The notes under the pieces: model-generated | What the model saw: only the letters and a program-made list of their open reading frames with translations | What the model was told of the DNA's origin: nothing | The model's database searches: none | Shown here: positions 17,544 through 26,062 of the stretch, piece after piece | Position numbering within the stretch: position 1 is the first letter of the stretch | Layout of the letters: each line of letters opens with the position of its first letter | Translations under genes and position numbers: made by a program | From: Paracoccus aminovorans | GTDB lineage: Bacteria; Pseudomonadota; Alphaproteobacteria; Rhodobacterales; Rhodobacteraceae | Assembly (NCBI RefSeq): GCF_900005615.1 | Contig: NZ_LN832559.1 | Location: forward strand, 464,837-528,836 | Length of the DNA stretch: 64,000 nucleotides | Direction of reading: 5' to 3'

Positions 17544-17750
17544 TTACAGCGCGCCTTCGCGCTGGGCCTTTTTACGGGCCAGCTTGCGGGCGCGGCGAAC
17601 GGCCTCGGCCTTTTCACGGGCCTTCTTGACCGAGGGTTTCTCGAAATGCTGCTTGAGCTTCATTTCACGGAACACCCCCTCGCGCTGAAGCTTTTTCTTC
17701 AGAGCACGAAGCGCCTGTTCGACGTTGTTGTCGCGAACACTTACCTGCAT
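17544..17750 (-). CDS. rpsU: 30S ribosomal protein S21
   Basis: 68 residues: [20 protein letters not shown] at the start, then a very basic helical tail ending [17 protein letters not shown]21 binds the 30S subunit platform near the Shine-Dalgarno duplex and aids initiation. AAGGTGGTG precedes the start. It is divergent from the COQ9 gene. Confidence 0.97.
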   Translation of the reverse strand: MQVSVRDNNVEQALRALKKKLQREGVFREMKLKQHFEKPSVKKAREKAEAVRRARKLARKKAQREGAL

Positions 17751-17873
17751 GTGGTTGTCACCACCTTCCTAGGTTAAAGTTGAGCAGATTTGCAGGACGC
17801 GGCCTTCTAGCAGGGCGAATCGCTCTTGTCCAGATTTTCCAGGTCCCTGCGCAATATCGAGGAGGAGAAGGCC

Positions 17874-18563
17874 ATGACGGATGAACGGGAACGGCTGATC
17901 GAGGCCGCCCTGTCCCATGTCGTTTTCGAGGGCATGGGCGAAAAGGCCGTGGCCGCGGGCGCCCGCGACCTCGGCATGACGCCGGCGATGGCGCGGGTGC
18001 TGCTGCCGCGCGGCGGCGCCGACCTGGCCGCGGCCTATCACCGCAAGGGCGACCGGGCGCTGCGCGACTGGCTGGTCCAGCATCCGCCGCAGGGCCGCTT
18101 CCGCGACCGGGTGGCGGCGGCGGTGATGCAGCGCCTTGCGTTCAGCGACCGCGACCTGGCCCGGGCCGGCGCCTCGGTCCTGGCGCTGCCGCAGCATGCC
18201 AGCCTGGGCGCGCGGCTGCTGTGGGAGACGGCGGACGCGGTCTGGGACGGGCTCGGCGACCGGTCCGAGGACGTGAACTGGTATTCCCGCCGCGCGACCC
18301 TGTCGGCGGTCTATGGCGCGACGGCGCTCTATTGGCTGGGCGACGATTCCCCGGACTGCGAGGCGACGCGGGCCTTCCTGGACCGCCGCATCGCGGGCGT
18401 GATGCGCTTCGAGACCTTCAAGGGCCGGATCGGCGCGCTGCCGGGCGTGGGCATGCTGGCCGAGCTCGCAACGGGCTGGATTAAGCGGCCGGAAAATCGC
18501 AATCTGCCCGGAGGTTTGCGCGGCGATGCGCGCATGCACAAAGCCAAGGGGGGGCAAGGGTGA
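17874..18563 (+). CDS. COQ9-family ubiquinone biosynthesis protein
   Basis: 229 residues. The sequence starts with a TetR-like helical part (RLIEAALSHVVFEGMGEKAV), followed by a COQ9 region with WYSRRATLSAVYGATALYWL, close to the lipid-binding helix of the mitochondrial protein. COQ9 binds lipids and presents quinone intermediates to COQ7; in alphaproteobacteria it is a homologue with a likely similar role. GGAGGAGAAG precedes the ATG at 17874. The stop overlaps the region where the quinone reductase gene begins, so the two are cotranscribed. Confidence 0.88.
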   Translation: MTDERERLIEAALSHVVFEGMGEKAVAAGARDLGMTPAMARVLLPRGGADLAAAYHRKGDRALRDWLVQHPPQGRFRDRVAAAVMQRLAFSDRDLARAGASVLALPQHASLGARLLWETADAVWDGLGDRSEDVNWYSRRATLSAVYGATALYWLGDDSPDCEATRAFLDRRIAGVMRFETFKGRIGALPGVGMLAELATGWIKRPENRNLPGGLRGDARMHKAKGGQG

Positions 18564-18574
18564 TTCCCGATGTC

Positions 18575-19552
18575 ATGCAGTCGATCGAAATCTCTGCTCC
18601 GGGTGGGGCCGAGGTCCTCAAGCCGGCCACGCGCCCGGTGCCGGTGGCCGGCCACGGCCAGATCCTGATCCGGGTCGCCTGGGCCGGCGTGAACCGCCCC
18701 GACGTGCTGCAACGCGCCGGCTCCTACGCACCGCCGCCGGGGGCCTCGGATCTGCCGGGTCTGGAATGCGCCGGAGAGGTCGCGGCCGTCGGCCAGGGCG
18801 TGACGCGCTGGAAGCCCGGCGACCGGGTCTGCGCGCTGCTGCCGGGGGGCGGCTATGCCGAATACGCGACCTGCCCGGCGGAACACGCCCTGCCGATCCC
18901 CGCGGGCCTGACCCTGCGCGAAGCCGCCGCCCTGCCCGAGACCGCCTTCACCGTCTGGTCCAATGTCGTCATGCGCGGCGGACTGCAGCCGGGCGAGCGT
19001 TTCCTGGTTCATGGCGGTTCCTCGGGGATCGGGACCATGGCGATCCAGATCGCCAAGGCCTTGGGTGCGCGGGTCTGGGCGACGGCGGGCTCGGCCGAGA
19101 AATGCGCGGCCTGCAGCCGGCTGGGCGCCACCGCCATCAACTACCGCGAAGAGGACTTCGTCGCCCTGCTGCGCAAGGCGGGCGGCGCCGACCTGATCCT
19201 CGACATGGTCGGCGGCGACTATATCGCCCGCAACATCAAATGCATGGCCGACGACGGCCGGCTGGTGATGATCGCCTTCCTGGCCGGTCCCAAGGCCGAG
19301 ATCAACTTCGCCCAGATCATGACCCGGCGGCTGACGGTGACCGGCTCGACCCTGCGCCCGCAATCCGACCGTGCCAAGGCAGCGATCGCCAGCGAGTTGC
19401 AGGAGAAGCTCTGGCCGCTGATCGAGGCCGAGGTCGTACGCCCGCAGATCGACAGCAGCTTCCCACTGCGCGAGGCGGTCGAGGCCCATCGCCGCATGGA
19501 GAGCAGCGGCCATATCGGCAAGATCCTGCTGCAGGTCTTGGCCGAGGACTGA
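18575..19552 (+). CDS. NAD(P)H:quinone oxidoreductase, zinc-independent MDR family
   Basis: 325 residues. It shows IEISAPGGAEVLKP at the N-terminus, AGVNRPDVLQRAG, the PAGLTLREAAALPET segment and the nucleotide-binding VHGGSSGIGTMAIQIAKALG. There are no zinc-binding cysteines in the usual place, so it belongs to the quinone oxidoreductase (QOR) branch, which reduces quinones with NADPH by one- or two-electron steps. I placed the start at ATG 18575; a GTG at 18560 that overlaps the COQ9 stop codon is an alternative with five more residues. A convergent terminator region with a 37-bp inverted repeat follows. Confidence 0.9.
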   Translation: MQSIEISAPGGAEVLKPATRPVPVAGHGQILIRVAWAGVNRPDVLQRAGSYAPPPGASDLPGLECAGEVAAVGQGVTRWKPGDRVCALLPGGGYAEYATCPAEHALPIPAGLTLREAAALPETAFTVWSNVVMRGGLQPGERFLVHGGSSGIGTMAIQIAKALGARVWATAGSAEKCAACSRLGATAINYREEDFVALLRKAGGADLILDMVGGDYIARNIKCMADDGRLVMIAFLAGPKAEINFAQIMTRRLTVTGSTLRPQSDRAKAAIASELQEKLWPLIEAEVVRPQIDSSFPLREAVEAHRRMESSGHIGKILLQVLAED

Positions 19553-19573
19553 AGCCGAGCTCTGCGTCGCGGT

Positions 19574-19771
19574 CGCTGGCCTCCGGCGGGGATATTTATC
19601 CACAAAAGAAAAGCACACACCCCGCCCGCCGGAGCAAAGGGTCGGGGTGTGGCTTCTTCTGTGACGGCCATCGGCGTCCCCGCCTGTTCCGTGATGCCAG
19701 ATTGCCCGCAAATCCTTACGATTCGGTTAACGGCTTCTTTTGTGGATAAATATCCCCGCCGGAGGCCAGCG
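19574..19771. repeat. 37-bp perfect inverted repeat between convergent genes
   Basis: Positions 19574-19610 and 19735-19771 are exact reverse complements over 37 bases; each contains CCTCCGGCGGGGATATTTAT followed by an A-rich tail. The 124 bases between them hold a further hairpin with CACACCCCG near 19614 and CGGGGTGTG near 19644. The core GGGGATATTT and CAAAAGAA tail match elements at 4198, 52960 and 58847. It lies between the stops of the quinone reductase (plus) and RNase T2 (minus), each arm pointing inward after its own gene, which suggests two end-of-gene elements facing each other. Confidence 0.9.
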
Positions 19772-19780
19772 GCCGTGCCG

Positions 19781-20413
19781 TCAACGCGGCGCCGGCATCA
19801 GGAAGCTGCCGCTGCAATCGCGCCGCGCGTCCGGGGCGCAGGTGCGGGGGGCCAGGTCGCGGGTCAGGCAGATGCGGACCTCTTGCAGCGCGCGGTTTCG
19901 GTAGGTGACGGTGATGCCGTCACGAGTGAGCTTGGGGTTGGCGGTAATGAAGGCATCCTCGATCACCTTCGCCGGCAGGGTCACGTCGCGGTCCAGCCGG
20001 CGCAGCGGATCGGGGATGGCGATGGCGCGGGCCGCCTCTCGGGTCAGGAGGAAGTAATCGGAGCCGGAAAGGCCCGAGCAGCGGCCATGCTTCTTCCATT
20101 GATACCAGGCCAATCCGGGCGAGCCCATCAGATCGGCCATGGCCCGGCTGTCGCGCCGCGAAGGGTCGGAGGTGGTGGCCGGACAATCCTCGGGCCAGCC
20201 GCGCTCGTATTGCGGCCAGAGGCCGTGGACCACGAAGCCGATCCGCTTGCCGGCATCGCATTGCGCGGCGCTGCTGGCATCGCCCTCGGCCCGGCACCAG
20301 CCCGGGGACCAACTCAGCGACAGGACGTAATAGTCGAAGCGCCCGGCGACGTCTTGCGCCAGCGCGGCGGGGGCGGTCGTCAGCAGGGCGACGAGCAGGG
20401 CGAGCGTTCTCAT
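19781..20413 (-). CDS. RNase T2-family ribonuclease, secreted
   Basis: 210 residues with a clear signal peptide (MRTLALLVALLTTAPAALAQ). The first catalytic block FVVHGLWPQY has its histidine at residue 63. The second block reads WYQWKKHGRC with His109; in most of the family this is HEWxKHGTC, so the conserved acidic residue is replaced by Gln105. Four or more cysteines suggest disulfides in the periplasm. RNase T2 enzymes cut RNA with little base preference through a cyclic phosphate. The changed second block may lower activity or be a subgroup feature. Divergent from the trcR-like gene. Confidence 0.88.
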   Translation of the reverse strand: MRTLALLVALLTTAPAALAQDVAGRFDYYVLSLSWSPGWCRAEGDASSAAQCDAGKRIGFVVHGLWPQYERGWPEDCPATTSDPSRRDSRAMADLMGSPGLAWYQWKKHGRCSGLSGSDYFLLTREAARAIAIPDPLRRLDRDVTLPAKVIEDAFITANPKLTRDGITVTYRNRALQEVRICLTRDLAPRTCAPDARRDCSGSFLMPAPR

Positions 20414-20572
20414 GCCCGGAAACTAGTCGTGGCAGGGCGCCGGCGCCACGAAATTCAGGCTTTATTTTGGTCCAATCTGGTCCTATATAGCCCGTCAATC
20501 CCCCGAAAATGGAATGGCAGCCGCCGACAGCCGTTTTCCCCGGCCGGAAGAGATATTGTTAAGGAGAAGGTC

Positions 20573-21316
20573 ATGAACAAGCCGCTGATGGCCAAGGCCA
20601 CCGCTGTCTGGCTGGTCGACAATACCACGTTGAGCTTCAAGCAGATCGCCGATTTCTGCGGCATGCACGAGCTTGAGGTGCAGGGCATCGCCGATGGCGA
20701 CGTGGCGGCGGGCGTCAAGGGCTTCGACCCGATCGCCTCAAACCAACTCGATCCCGGCGAGATCGAGAAGGGCCAGAAAAGCCCGCTCTACAGGTTGAAG
20801 CTGAAGCACAACCCCGCCGCCGAGGGCGAGGAAAAGCGCCGCGGCCCGCGCTACACCCCGCTGTCCAAGCGCCAGGACCGGCCGAACGCCATCCTGTGGC
20901 TGGTCAAGTTCCACCCGGAACTGGCCGATGCGCAGATCGCCAAGCTCGTCGGCACCACCAAGCCGACCATCGCCTCGATCCGCGAGCGCACGCATTGGAA
21001 CATCCAGAACATGCAGCCCATCGACCCGGTCGCTCTGGGCCTGTGCCGGCAGTCCGAACTGGATGCCGCCGTGCAGAAAGCGGCCAAGAAGAAGGCGACC
21101 GAGGGCGGCGCCATGACCGATGACGAGCGTCGCAAGCTCTTGTCGACCGAGACCTCGCTGGCGATCTCGGACGAGCCGCGCCTGCCTTCGAGCATCGCCG
21201 GGCTCGAGAATTTCAGCCTCAGCAAGGACGAGGACAAGCCTCAGGCCGACAATCTGGACGCCGACAGCTTCTTCAACCTGCCCGAGGCCGACGACGACGA
21301 AGACGAGGACAACTGA
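20573..21316 (+). CDS. Cell cycle transcriptional regulator TrcR-like (DUF1013)
   Basis: 247 residues. It starts MNKPLMAKATAVWLVDNTTL and has KQIADFCGMHELEVQGIADG, then GPRYTPLSKRQDRPNAILWL and AQIAKLVGTTKPTIASIRER, a pair of helix-turn-helix-like stretches typical of DUF1013 (TrcR in Caulobacter and Brucella, linked to cell cycle control). The C-terminus is strongly acidic (EADDDEDEDN). AAGGAGAAGG precedes the ATG. It is divergent from RNase T2; between them is TTGGTCCAATCTGGTCCTA followed by CTATATAG near 20468-20495, a possible promoter with a short repeat. Confidence 0.88.
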   Translation: MNKPLMAKATAVWLVDNTTLSFKQIADFCGMHELEVQGIADGDVAAGVKGFDPIASNQLDPGEIEKGQKSPLYRLKLKHNPAAEGEEKRRGPRYTPLSKRQDRPNAILWLVKFHPELADAQIAKLVGTTKPTIASIRERTHWNIQNMQPIDPVALGLCRQSELDAAVQKAAKKKATEGGAMTDDERRKLLSTETSLAISDEPRLPSSIAGLENFSLSKDEDKPQADNLDADSFFNLPEADDDEDEDN

Positions 21317-21350
21317 GCCCGGCGCCGTGCCGCGGCAGAAGGCCGCGCCA

Positions 21351-21683
21351 GTGGTGATCGCCCATGCCTATCGCTGGCATGAGGCGCAGCTGGCCGCTGC
21401 CGTCCTGCACGCCGCGGGCCTGCCGGCCGAGATCCACGACACCCATGCGGCACTCAGCTGCCGCATGCCGGCTTCGCTCTGGGCGGGTTCAGGCTGACCG
21501 TCCCTGCCGGCCGGCGCGACGAAGCCCTGGCCCTGTTGGCCAGCCTGCCGCCGCCTCGCGCCACCAGCCGCTGTGGCTGGGCTGCGCCTCGCCTTCCTGG
21601 TCTGGTAGGACGGCATGGCCGGCATGGCGCCGATGATGAGCGGGCTCTACCTCCAGCGCATTGCCCGCGATCTGCCGGGTTAG
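21351..21683 (+). pseudogene. Decayed DUF2007-like gene
   Basis: Three reading frames together give one recognisable protein: VIAHAYRWHEAQLAAAVLHA with AGLPAEIHDTH, then in another frame FALGGFRLTVPAGRRDEALA, then in a third LRLAFLVW-stop-DGMAGMAP ending LYLQRIARDLPG. So there are at least two frameshifts and one in-frame stop. The first half resembles DUF2007-type small proteins with a C-terminal membrane helix. It follows the TrcR-like gene after 34 bases and runs into the stop of the dehydrogenase gene on the other strand. Confidence 0.6.
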
Positions 21684-23152
21684 ATCGACAGGCAGATATA
21701 TTTCATTTCCAGATAATCCTCGATCCCGTGGCGCGAGCCCTCGCGGCCCAGCCCCGACTGCTTGACGCCACCGAAGGGCGCCACCTCGGTCGAGATGATG
21801 CCGGTGTTCACCCCGACGATGCCGTATTCCAGTGCCTCCTGCACCCGGGTGATGCGACCGATGTCGCGGGCGTAGAAATAGGCGGCCAGGCCGAAGATCG
21901 TGGCATTGGCGCGCTCGACGGCCTCCGCCTCGGTGTCGAAACGGAACAGCGGCGCCAGCGGGCCGAAGGTTTCCTCGGTCGCGACCTTCATCCTGTCGGT
22001 GATGCCGGTGACCACGGTCGGATCGAAGAACAGCCCCTCGCGCGGCTTGCCGCCGGTGACCACGGTCGCGCCGCCCTCCAGCGCATCCTGGATATGTTCC
22101 TGCACCTTTTCGACGGCGTCGCGGTTGATCAGCGGGCCGGTGGTCACGCCTTCCTCCAACCCGTCGCCGACGCGCAGCTTGTCGACCGCCACCGCCAGCC
22201 GCCTGGCGAATTCGTCATAGACCCCCGCCTGGACATAGATGCGGTTGGCGCAGACGCAGGTCTGGCCGTTGTTGCGGAATTTCGAGGCCATGGCGCCCTC
22301 GACCGCCGCATCCAGGTCGGCGTCGTCGAAGACGATGAAGGGTGCGTTGCCGCCCAGTTCCATACTGCATTTCAGCACCTGATCGGCGGCCTGGCGCAAG
22401 AGGATCCGCCCGACCTCGGTCGAGCCGGTGAAAGTCAGCTTGCGCACAGCCGGGTTCTCGCAGAACTCCTTGCCGATGTCCGAGGACCGCGACGAGGGCA
22501 CGATGCTGAACAGCCCCTTGGGCACGCCCGCGCGCTCGGCCAGCACGGCCAGGGCCAAGGCCGACAGCGGCGTCTCGGCGGCGGGGCGGCCGACGAAGCC
22601 GCAACCGGCCGCCAGCGCCGGGCCGCATTTGCGGGTGATCATCGCGTTTGGGAAGTTCCAGGGTGTGATCGAGGCCACCACGCCGATCGGCTGGCGGATC
22701 ACGGTCAGGCGCTTGTCGGGCTGGTGGCCGGGGATGGTCTCGCCGTAGATGCGCTTCGCCTCTTCGCCGAACCATTCGATGAAGCTGGCGCCATAGGCGA
22801 TCTCGCCCTTGGCCTCGGGCAGCGGCTTGCCCTGTTCGGCGGTCAGGATGCGGCCCAGGTCGTCCTGGTTCTCCATCATCAGGTCGAACCATTTGCGCAT
22901 GATCTGGGCGCGCTCCTTGGCGGTGCGGGCGGACCAGGCCTTCATGGCCTCGGCGGCCGCGGCGATGGCGCGGGCGACCTCGGCGCGCGACAGATCCGCC
23001 ACCTGGGCGATCACGTCGCCGCGGGCGGGGTTCACCACCGCAAAGGTGCTGCCGTCGTCCGCCTCGACCCATTCGCCGGCGACATAGGCGCGCGTCTCCA
23101 GCAGCGACGGGTCCTTCAACAGCATCTTCAGATCGGTCGCATGGGTGTTCAT
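21680..23152 (-). CDS. gabD: NAD(P)-dependent succinate-semialdehyde dehydrogenase family protein
   Basis: 490 residues. The aldehyde dehydrogenase signature is complete: MELGGNAPF with the general base Glu265, and NNGQTCVCANR with the nucleophile Cys299. TPWNFPNAMITRK and FTGSTEVGR shape the cofactor site; FGGVKQSGLGREGS closes the C-terminus. The closest family is GabD, which oxidises succinate semialdehyde to succinate in GABA and 4-hydroxybutyrate breakdown. No GABA transaminase gene is near, so a related aldehyde is possible. GGAGA precedes the ATG at 23152. Confidence 0.88.
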   Translation of the reverse strand: MNTHATDLKMLLKDPSLLETRAYVAGEWVEADDGSTFAVVNPARGDVIAQVADLSRAEVARAIAAAAEAMKAWSARTAKERAQIMRKWFDLMMENQDDLGRILTAEQGKPLPEAKGEIAYGASFIEWFGEEAKRIYGETIPGHQPDKRLTVIRQPIGVVASITPWNFPNAMITRKCGPALAAGCGFVGRPAAETPLSALALAVLAERAGVPKGLFSIVPSSRSSDIGKEFCENPAVRKLTFTGSTEVGRILLRQAADQVLKCSMELGGNAPFIVFDDADLDAAVEGAMASKFRNNGQTCVCANRIYVQAGVYDEFARRLAVAVDKLRVGDGLEEGVTTGPLINRDAVEKVQEHIQDALEGGATVVTGGKPREGLFFDPTVVTGITDRMKVATEETFGPLAPLFRFDTEAEAVERANATIFGLAAYFYARDIGRITRVQEALEYGIVGVNTGIISTEVAPFGGVKQSGLGREGSRHGIEDYLEMKYICLSI

Positions 23153-23313
23153 GGCGGTCTCCTTTCGGGCAATCGGGTGCAGGCTTGCGCTTTTGGCGGA
23201 ACAACGCAAGGCCGGCCCCGGGCGATGCGTCGTCGCAGAATCGTGATGAACCCGAAGCGGGGGGGGGGCGTTGGCCCTGTATCGTCAGGTTTTCCCTCTT
23301 GGCGTTCAAGGCT

Positions 23314-23346
23314 GGGGCGGTGCTTCTCTCGCGCCGCCCCTTTTTT
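23314..23346 (+). terminator. Strong plus-strand terminator with no plus-strand gene
   Basis: GGGGCGG (23314-23320) pairs with CCGCCCC (23334-23340), extended by three more pairs including one T-G, with a 7-base loop, and is followed by six T. The genes on both sides are on the minus strand. The stem also ends just after the P1 peptidase stop on the minus strand, but there the T-run would be on the wrong side. This points to a short plus-strand transcript between about 23153 and 23346. Confidence 0.7.
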
Positions 23347-24352
23347 ATCTCCGCGCTGTCCCGGACGGCAGGGCGCTGCCCCAGCAGGGTTGCAGATCGC
23401 CCGGCCGGGGGCTTGCGGCATGGACGCCGCGGGCGATGGCGCGGGCCAGCACGCAGGCGGCGGCATGGCCCAGCTGGAACGGGGTCAGCGCCGGATCGGG
23501 CAGGGGCATGGCACCGGTCGAGACCGCAAACACCAGATCGCCGTCGAAAGGCGTGTGGCTGGGCACGATGGCGCGGGACATGCCGTCCTGCGCCGTGGTG
23601 GCAAGGCGGGTCAATCCCGCCTTGTCCAGCGCCGCATCCGTGGCCACCACGGCGATGGTCGTCGCCTCGCCCAGCCGCTTGCCGGGCAGCGGCTCCTCGC
23701 CGCCGGGCCAGGGACCCGCGAGGCCCAGCCCGCCGAACTCGTCGTCCAGTTCCCAGGGCGCGGCCCAGAACTGCCGCGATTCGCCGGCCGTGACCGAGCC
23801 GAGCGCGTTCACCACCGCCAGCGCGCCCACCGTCACGCCGCAGTCGAGCACCGCCGAAGCCGAGCCGAGGCCGCCTTTCCAGCGATGCGTCATCGCCCCG
23901 GTGCCGCCGCCCTCGCTGCCCAGGGCAAAACCGGGCGCGGCCGCCTCCAGCGCCGCGCGGCCCAGGGCGGGATAGGGGTTCTGCACCCAATCCTTGTCGC
24001 CGCCGTTCAGCAGGTCGAAGACGATGGCCCCCGGCACGATCGGCACCCGCACCGGACCGACGGCAAAGCCGCGGCCCACCGCCCGCAGCCCCTCGGAGAC
24101 GCCGTCGCAGGCGGCCAGCCCGAAGGCCGAGCCGCCCGACAGCACCAGCGCGTCCACGCCCTGCACCAGCTTGTCGGGGGCCAGAAGTTCGGTCTCGCGC
24201 GTGCCGGGGGCGCCGCCCATGACGTTGAAGCCGCAGGCGAAGGGCGCATCCGCCACCAGCACCGTGGTCCCGGACCGCAGCCGGTCGTCCCGGGCGTTGC
24301 CCACGCTCAGCCCGGCGACATCGGTGATGAGGTTTCGCGGTCCTGCCCGCAT
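23345..24352 (-). CDS. P1-family peptidase (DmpA/NylC-like N-terminal nucleophile hydrolase)
   Basis: 335 residues. Typical features are NLITDVAGLSVGNARDDRLR at the start, TTVLVADAPFACGFNVMGGA, LSGGSAFGLAACDGV and ATTIAVVATDAALDKAGL. Members are made as precursors that cut themselves in two to free a Ser or Thr nucleophile; in NylC the site is Asn-Thr in the segment aligned with ATTIAVVAT, so Thr is the likely nucleophile here, preceded by Ala rather than Asn. Substrates include N-terminal D- or L-amino acid amides and beta-peptides. It is followed after 192 bp by gabD on the same strand. Confidence 0.85.
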   Translation of the reverse strand: MRAGPRNLITDVAGLSVGNARDDRLRSGTTVLVADAPFACGFNVMGGAPGTRETELLAPDKLVQGVDALVLSGGSAFGLAACDGVSEGLRAVGRGFAVGPVRVPIVPGAIVFDLLNGGDKDWVQNPYPALGRAALEAAAPGFALGSEGGGTGAMTHRWKGGLGSASAVLDCGVTVGALAVVNALGSVTAGESRQFWAAPWELDDEFGGLGLAGPWPGGEEPLPGKRLGEATTIAVVATDAALDKAGLTRLATTAQDGMSRAIVPSHTPFDGDLVFAVSTGAMPLPDPALTPFQLGHAAACVLARAIARGVHAASPRPGDLQPCWGSALPSGTARR

Positions 24353-24462
24353 CTCTGCCTCTTTGCTGCCCTGCCGCCGAACCGTCCCGCGGCCTGCGGC
24401 GTTGCGCCAGACTAGGGCCGCACCTAGATTTGCGGCAACAGCTTTCGCGAAAGGATGCGACG

Positions 24463-25047
24463 ATGACCGCCCCGATGCACAGGATCTTTCACCGGCCGCT
24501 GGATGCCGAACCGCCCAAAGGCTTCGACCAGGCGATCTTCGGCATGGGCTGCTACTGGGGCGTCGAGCGGCTGTTCTGGCAGCTGGACGGCGTCTGGCTG
24601 ACCGAGGTGGGCTTTGCCGGCGGCGCCACCGAGAACCCGACCTACAAGCAGGTCTGCGCCGGCGGCACCGGCCATGCCGAGGTGGTGCGCGTGGTCTATG
24701 ACAGCTCGCGCATCAGCTATGAGCGGCTGCTGCAGGTGTTCTGGGAAAACCACAACCCGACGCAGGGCAACCGCCAGGGCAACGACGTCGGCGACCAGTA
24801 TCGTTCGCTGATCATGTATTTCACCGACAGCCAGCGGGTGGCGGCCGAACTCAGCAAGGCCGATTACGGCAACCGGCTGGCGGTGGGCGGATACCCGGAC
24901 ATCACCACCCTGATCCTGCCCGCCGGCCCGTTCTGGCCTGCCGAGGAGGATCACCAGCAATATCTGGACCGCTATCCCGACGGCTATTGCGGATTGCGCG
25001 GCACCGGTGTCAAAGCACCGCTGACCGACATCGCCGAGGGAATCTGA
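24463..25047 (+). CDS. msrA: Peptide methionine sulfoxide reductase A
   Basis: 194 residues. The catalytic motif reads GMGCYWGVE with Cys30 (usually GCFWG, here Tyr for Phe). It continues EVGFAGG and GHAEVVRVVYD, ENHNPTQGNRQGNDVGDQYR, the family core. MsrA reduces methionine-S-sulfoxide in proteins, with electrons from thioredoxin. The ATG at 24463 follows AAGGATG. The stop codon is directly followed by the prmA start, so the pair is cotranscribed. Confidence 0.94.
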   Translation: MTAPMHRIFHRPLDAEPPKGFDQAIFGMGCYWGVERLFWQLDGVWLTEVGFAGGATENPTYKQVCAGGTGHAEVVRVVYDSSRISYERLLQVFWENHNPTQGNRQGNDVGDQYRSLIMYFTDSQRVAAELSKADYGNRLAVGGYPDITTLILPAGPFWPAEEDHQQYLDRYPDGYCGLRGTGVKAPLTDIAEGI

Positions 25048-25917
25048 ATGCCGACCTGGACCGCGTTGACCCATACCACAGGCCGCGAGGCGGCCGAGGC
25101 GCTGGCCGAGGCGGGCGAGGACCTGACCCCCGAGCCCGTCGGCAGTGGCGTCTTCGAGATCGAGGACGGCTCGAACCGCTGGGAGGTGGGGCTCTATTTC
25201 ACCGAGGCCCCCGACGAGGTGGCGCTGGCCCTGCTTGCCGCCGCCTGGGGCGCCGCGCCCTTCGAGGTGTCGGAACTGCCCGAAGTGGACTGGGTCGCGC
25301 ATGTCAAGCGCACGCTGGCGCCGGTCGAGGCCGGGCGCTTCTTCGTACATGGCAGCCATGACGCGGACAGCGTCCCCGAGGGCGCCGAGGCGCTGCTGAT
25401 CGAAGCGGCGATGGCCTTCGGCACCGGCCATCACGCCACCACCCGCGGCTGCCTTCTGGCGCTGGACCGGCTGGTCGCGGACGGGTTACGGCCCGAGCGC
25501 ATCGTCGATGTCGGCTGCGGCACCGCCGTCCTGGCGATGGCGGCGGCGCGGGTGTTCCCGGTCGTGGTGCTGGCCGGCGACATCGACCCTCAGGCGGTGG
25601 ACGTGGCCCGCGCCAATGTCATCGCCAACGGGCTGGACGGCCGCGTCGAATGCGTCGAGGCGGTCGGCTTCGACCATCCGCTGATCGAGGGCGCGGCGCC
25701 CTTCGACCTGGTTTTTGCCAATATCCTGAAACAGCCGCTGATCGACCTGGTGCCGGACATGGCGCGCCAGGTGGCGCCCGGCGGCAAGGCGATCCTGTCC
25801 GGCATCCTGACCACCCAGGCCGAGGAAGTCTCCGCCGCCTATGCCGCAGGCGGTCTGCCGCTGGAAAGGCGCGACGATTTCGGCGACTGGTCCACCCTGG
25901 TCGTCGCCCGGTCCTGA
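25048..25917 (+). CDS. prmA: Ribosomal protein L11 methyltransferase
   Basis: 289 residues. The N-terminal substrate-binding half includes WVAHVKRTLAPVEAGRFFVH; the C-terminal methyltransferase half has the SAM motif IVDVGCGTAVLAMAA, preceded by AMAFGTGHHATTRGCL and followed by DLVFANILKQPLIDL. PrmA methylates several amino groups of ribosomal protein L11. It starts immediately after the msrA stop (TGAATG). Confidence 0.94.
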   Translation: MPTWTALTHTTGREAAEALAEAGEDLTPEPVGSGVFEIEDGSNRWEVGLYFTEAPDEVALALLAAAWGAAPFEVSELPEVDWVAHVKRTLAPVEAGRFFVHGSHDADSVPEGAEALLIEAAMAFGTGHHATTRGCLLALDRLVADGLRPERIVDVGCGTAVLAMAAARVFPVVVLAGDIDPQAVDVARANVIANGLDGRVECVEAVGFDHPLIEGAAPFDLVFANILKQPLIDLVPDMARQVAPGGKAILSGILTTQAEEVSAAYAAGGLPLERRDDFGDWSTLVVARS

Positions 25918-25963
25918 CCGGCCCCGGCCACAAGGCAACGCAGGATGGCCCGGCAAATACGAA

Positions 25964-25984
25964 AGGCGGCCTTGCGGGCCGCCT
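25964..25984. terminator. Hairpin between convergent prmA and DUF1127 genes
   Basis: AGGCGGCC (25964-25971) pairs perfectly with GGCCGCCT (25977-25984) around a 5-base loop. On the minus strand it is followed by TTT. Probably a terminator shared by both genes, stronger for the minus strand. Confidence 0.6.
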
Positions 25985-26062
25985 GAGCGTCATGCCCTTC
26001 CCGGGCCGGGGGGATGGTCCCGCGGAAAACCGCCTGGCCGCATCCGTCCGTGTTGCCGCCGC

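Noticed and set aside
23259..23268. Run of ten G as a phase-variation switch
   Set aside because: It lies in a non-coding gap and not at promoter spacing to any visible gene, so a switch effect is not supported; kept only as a note with the small RNA candidate.
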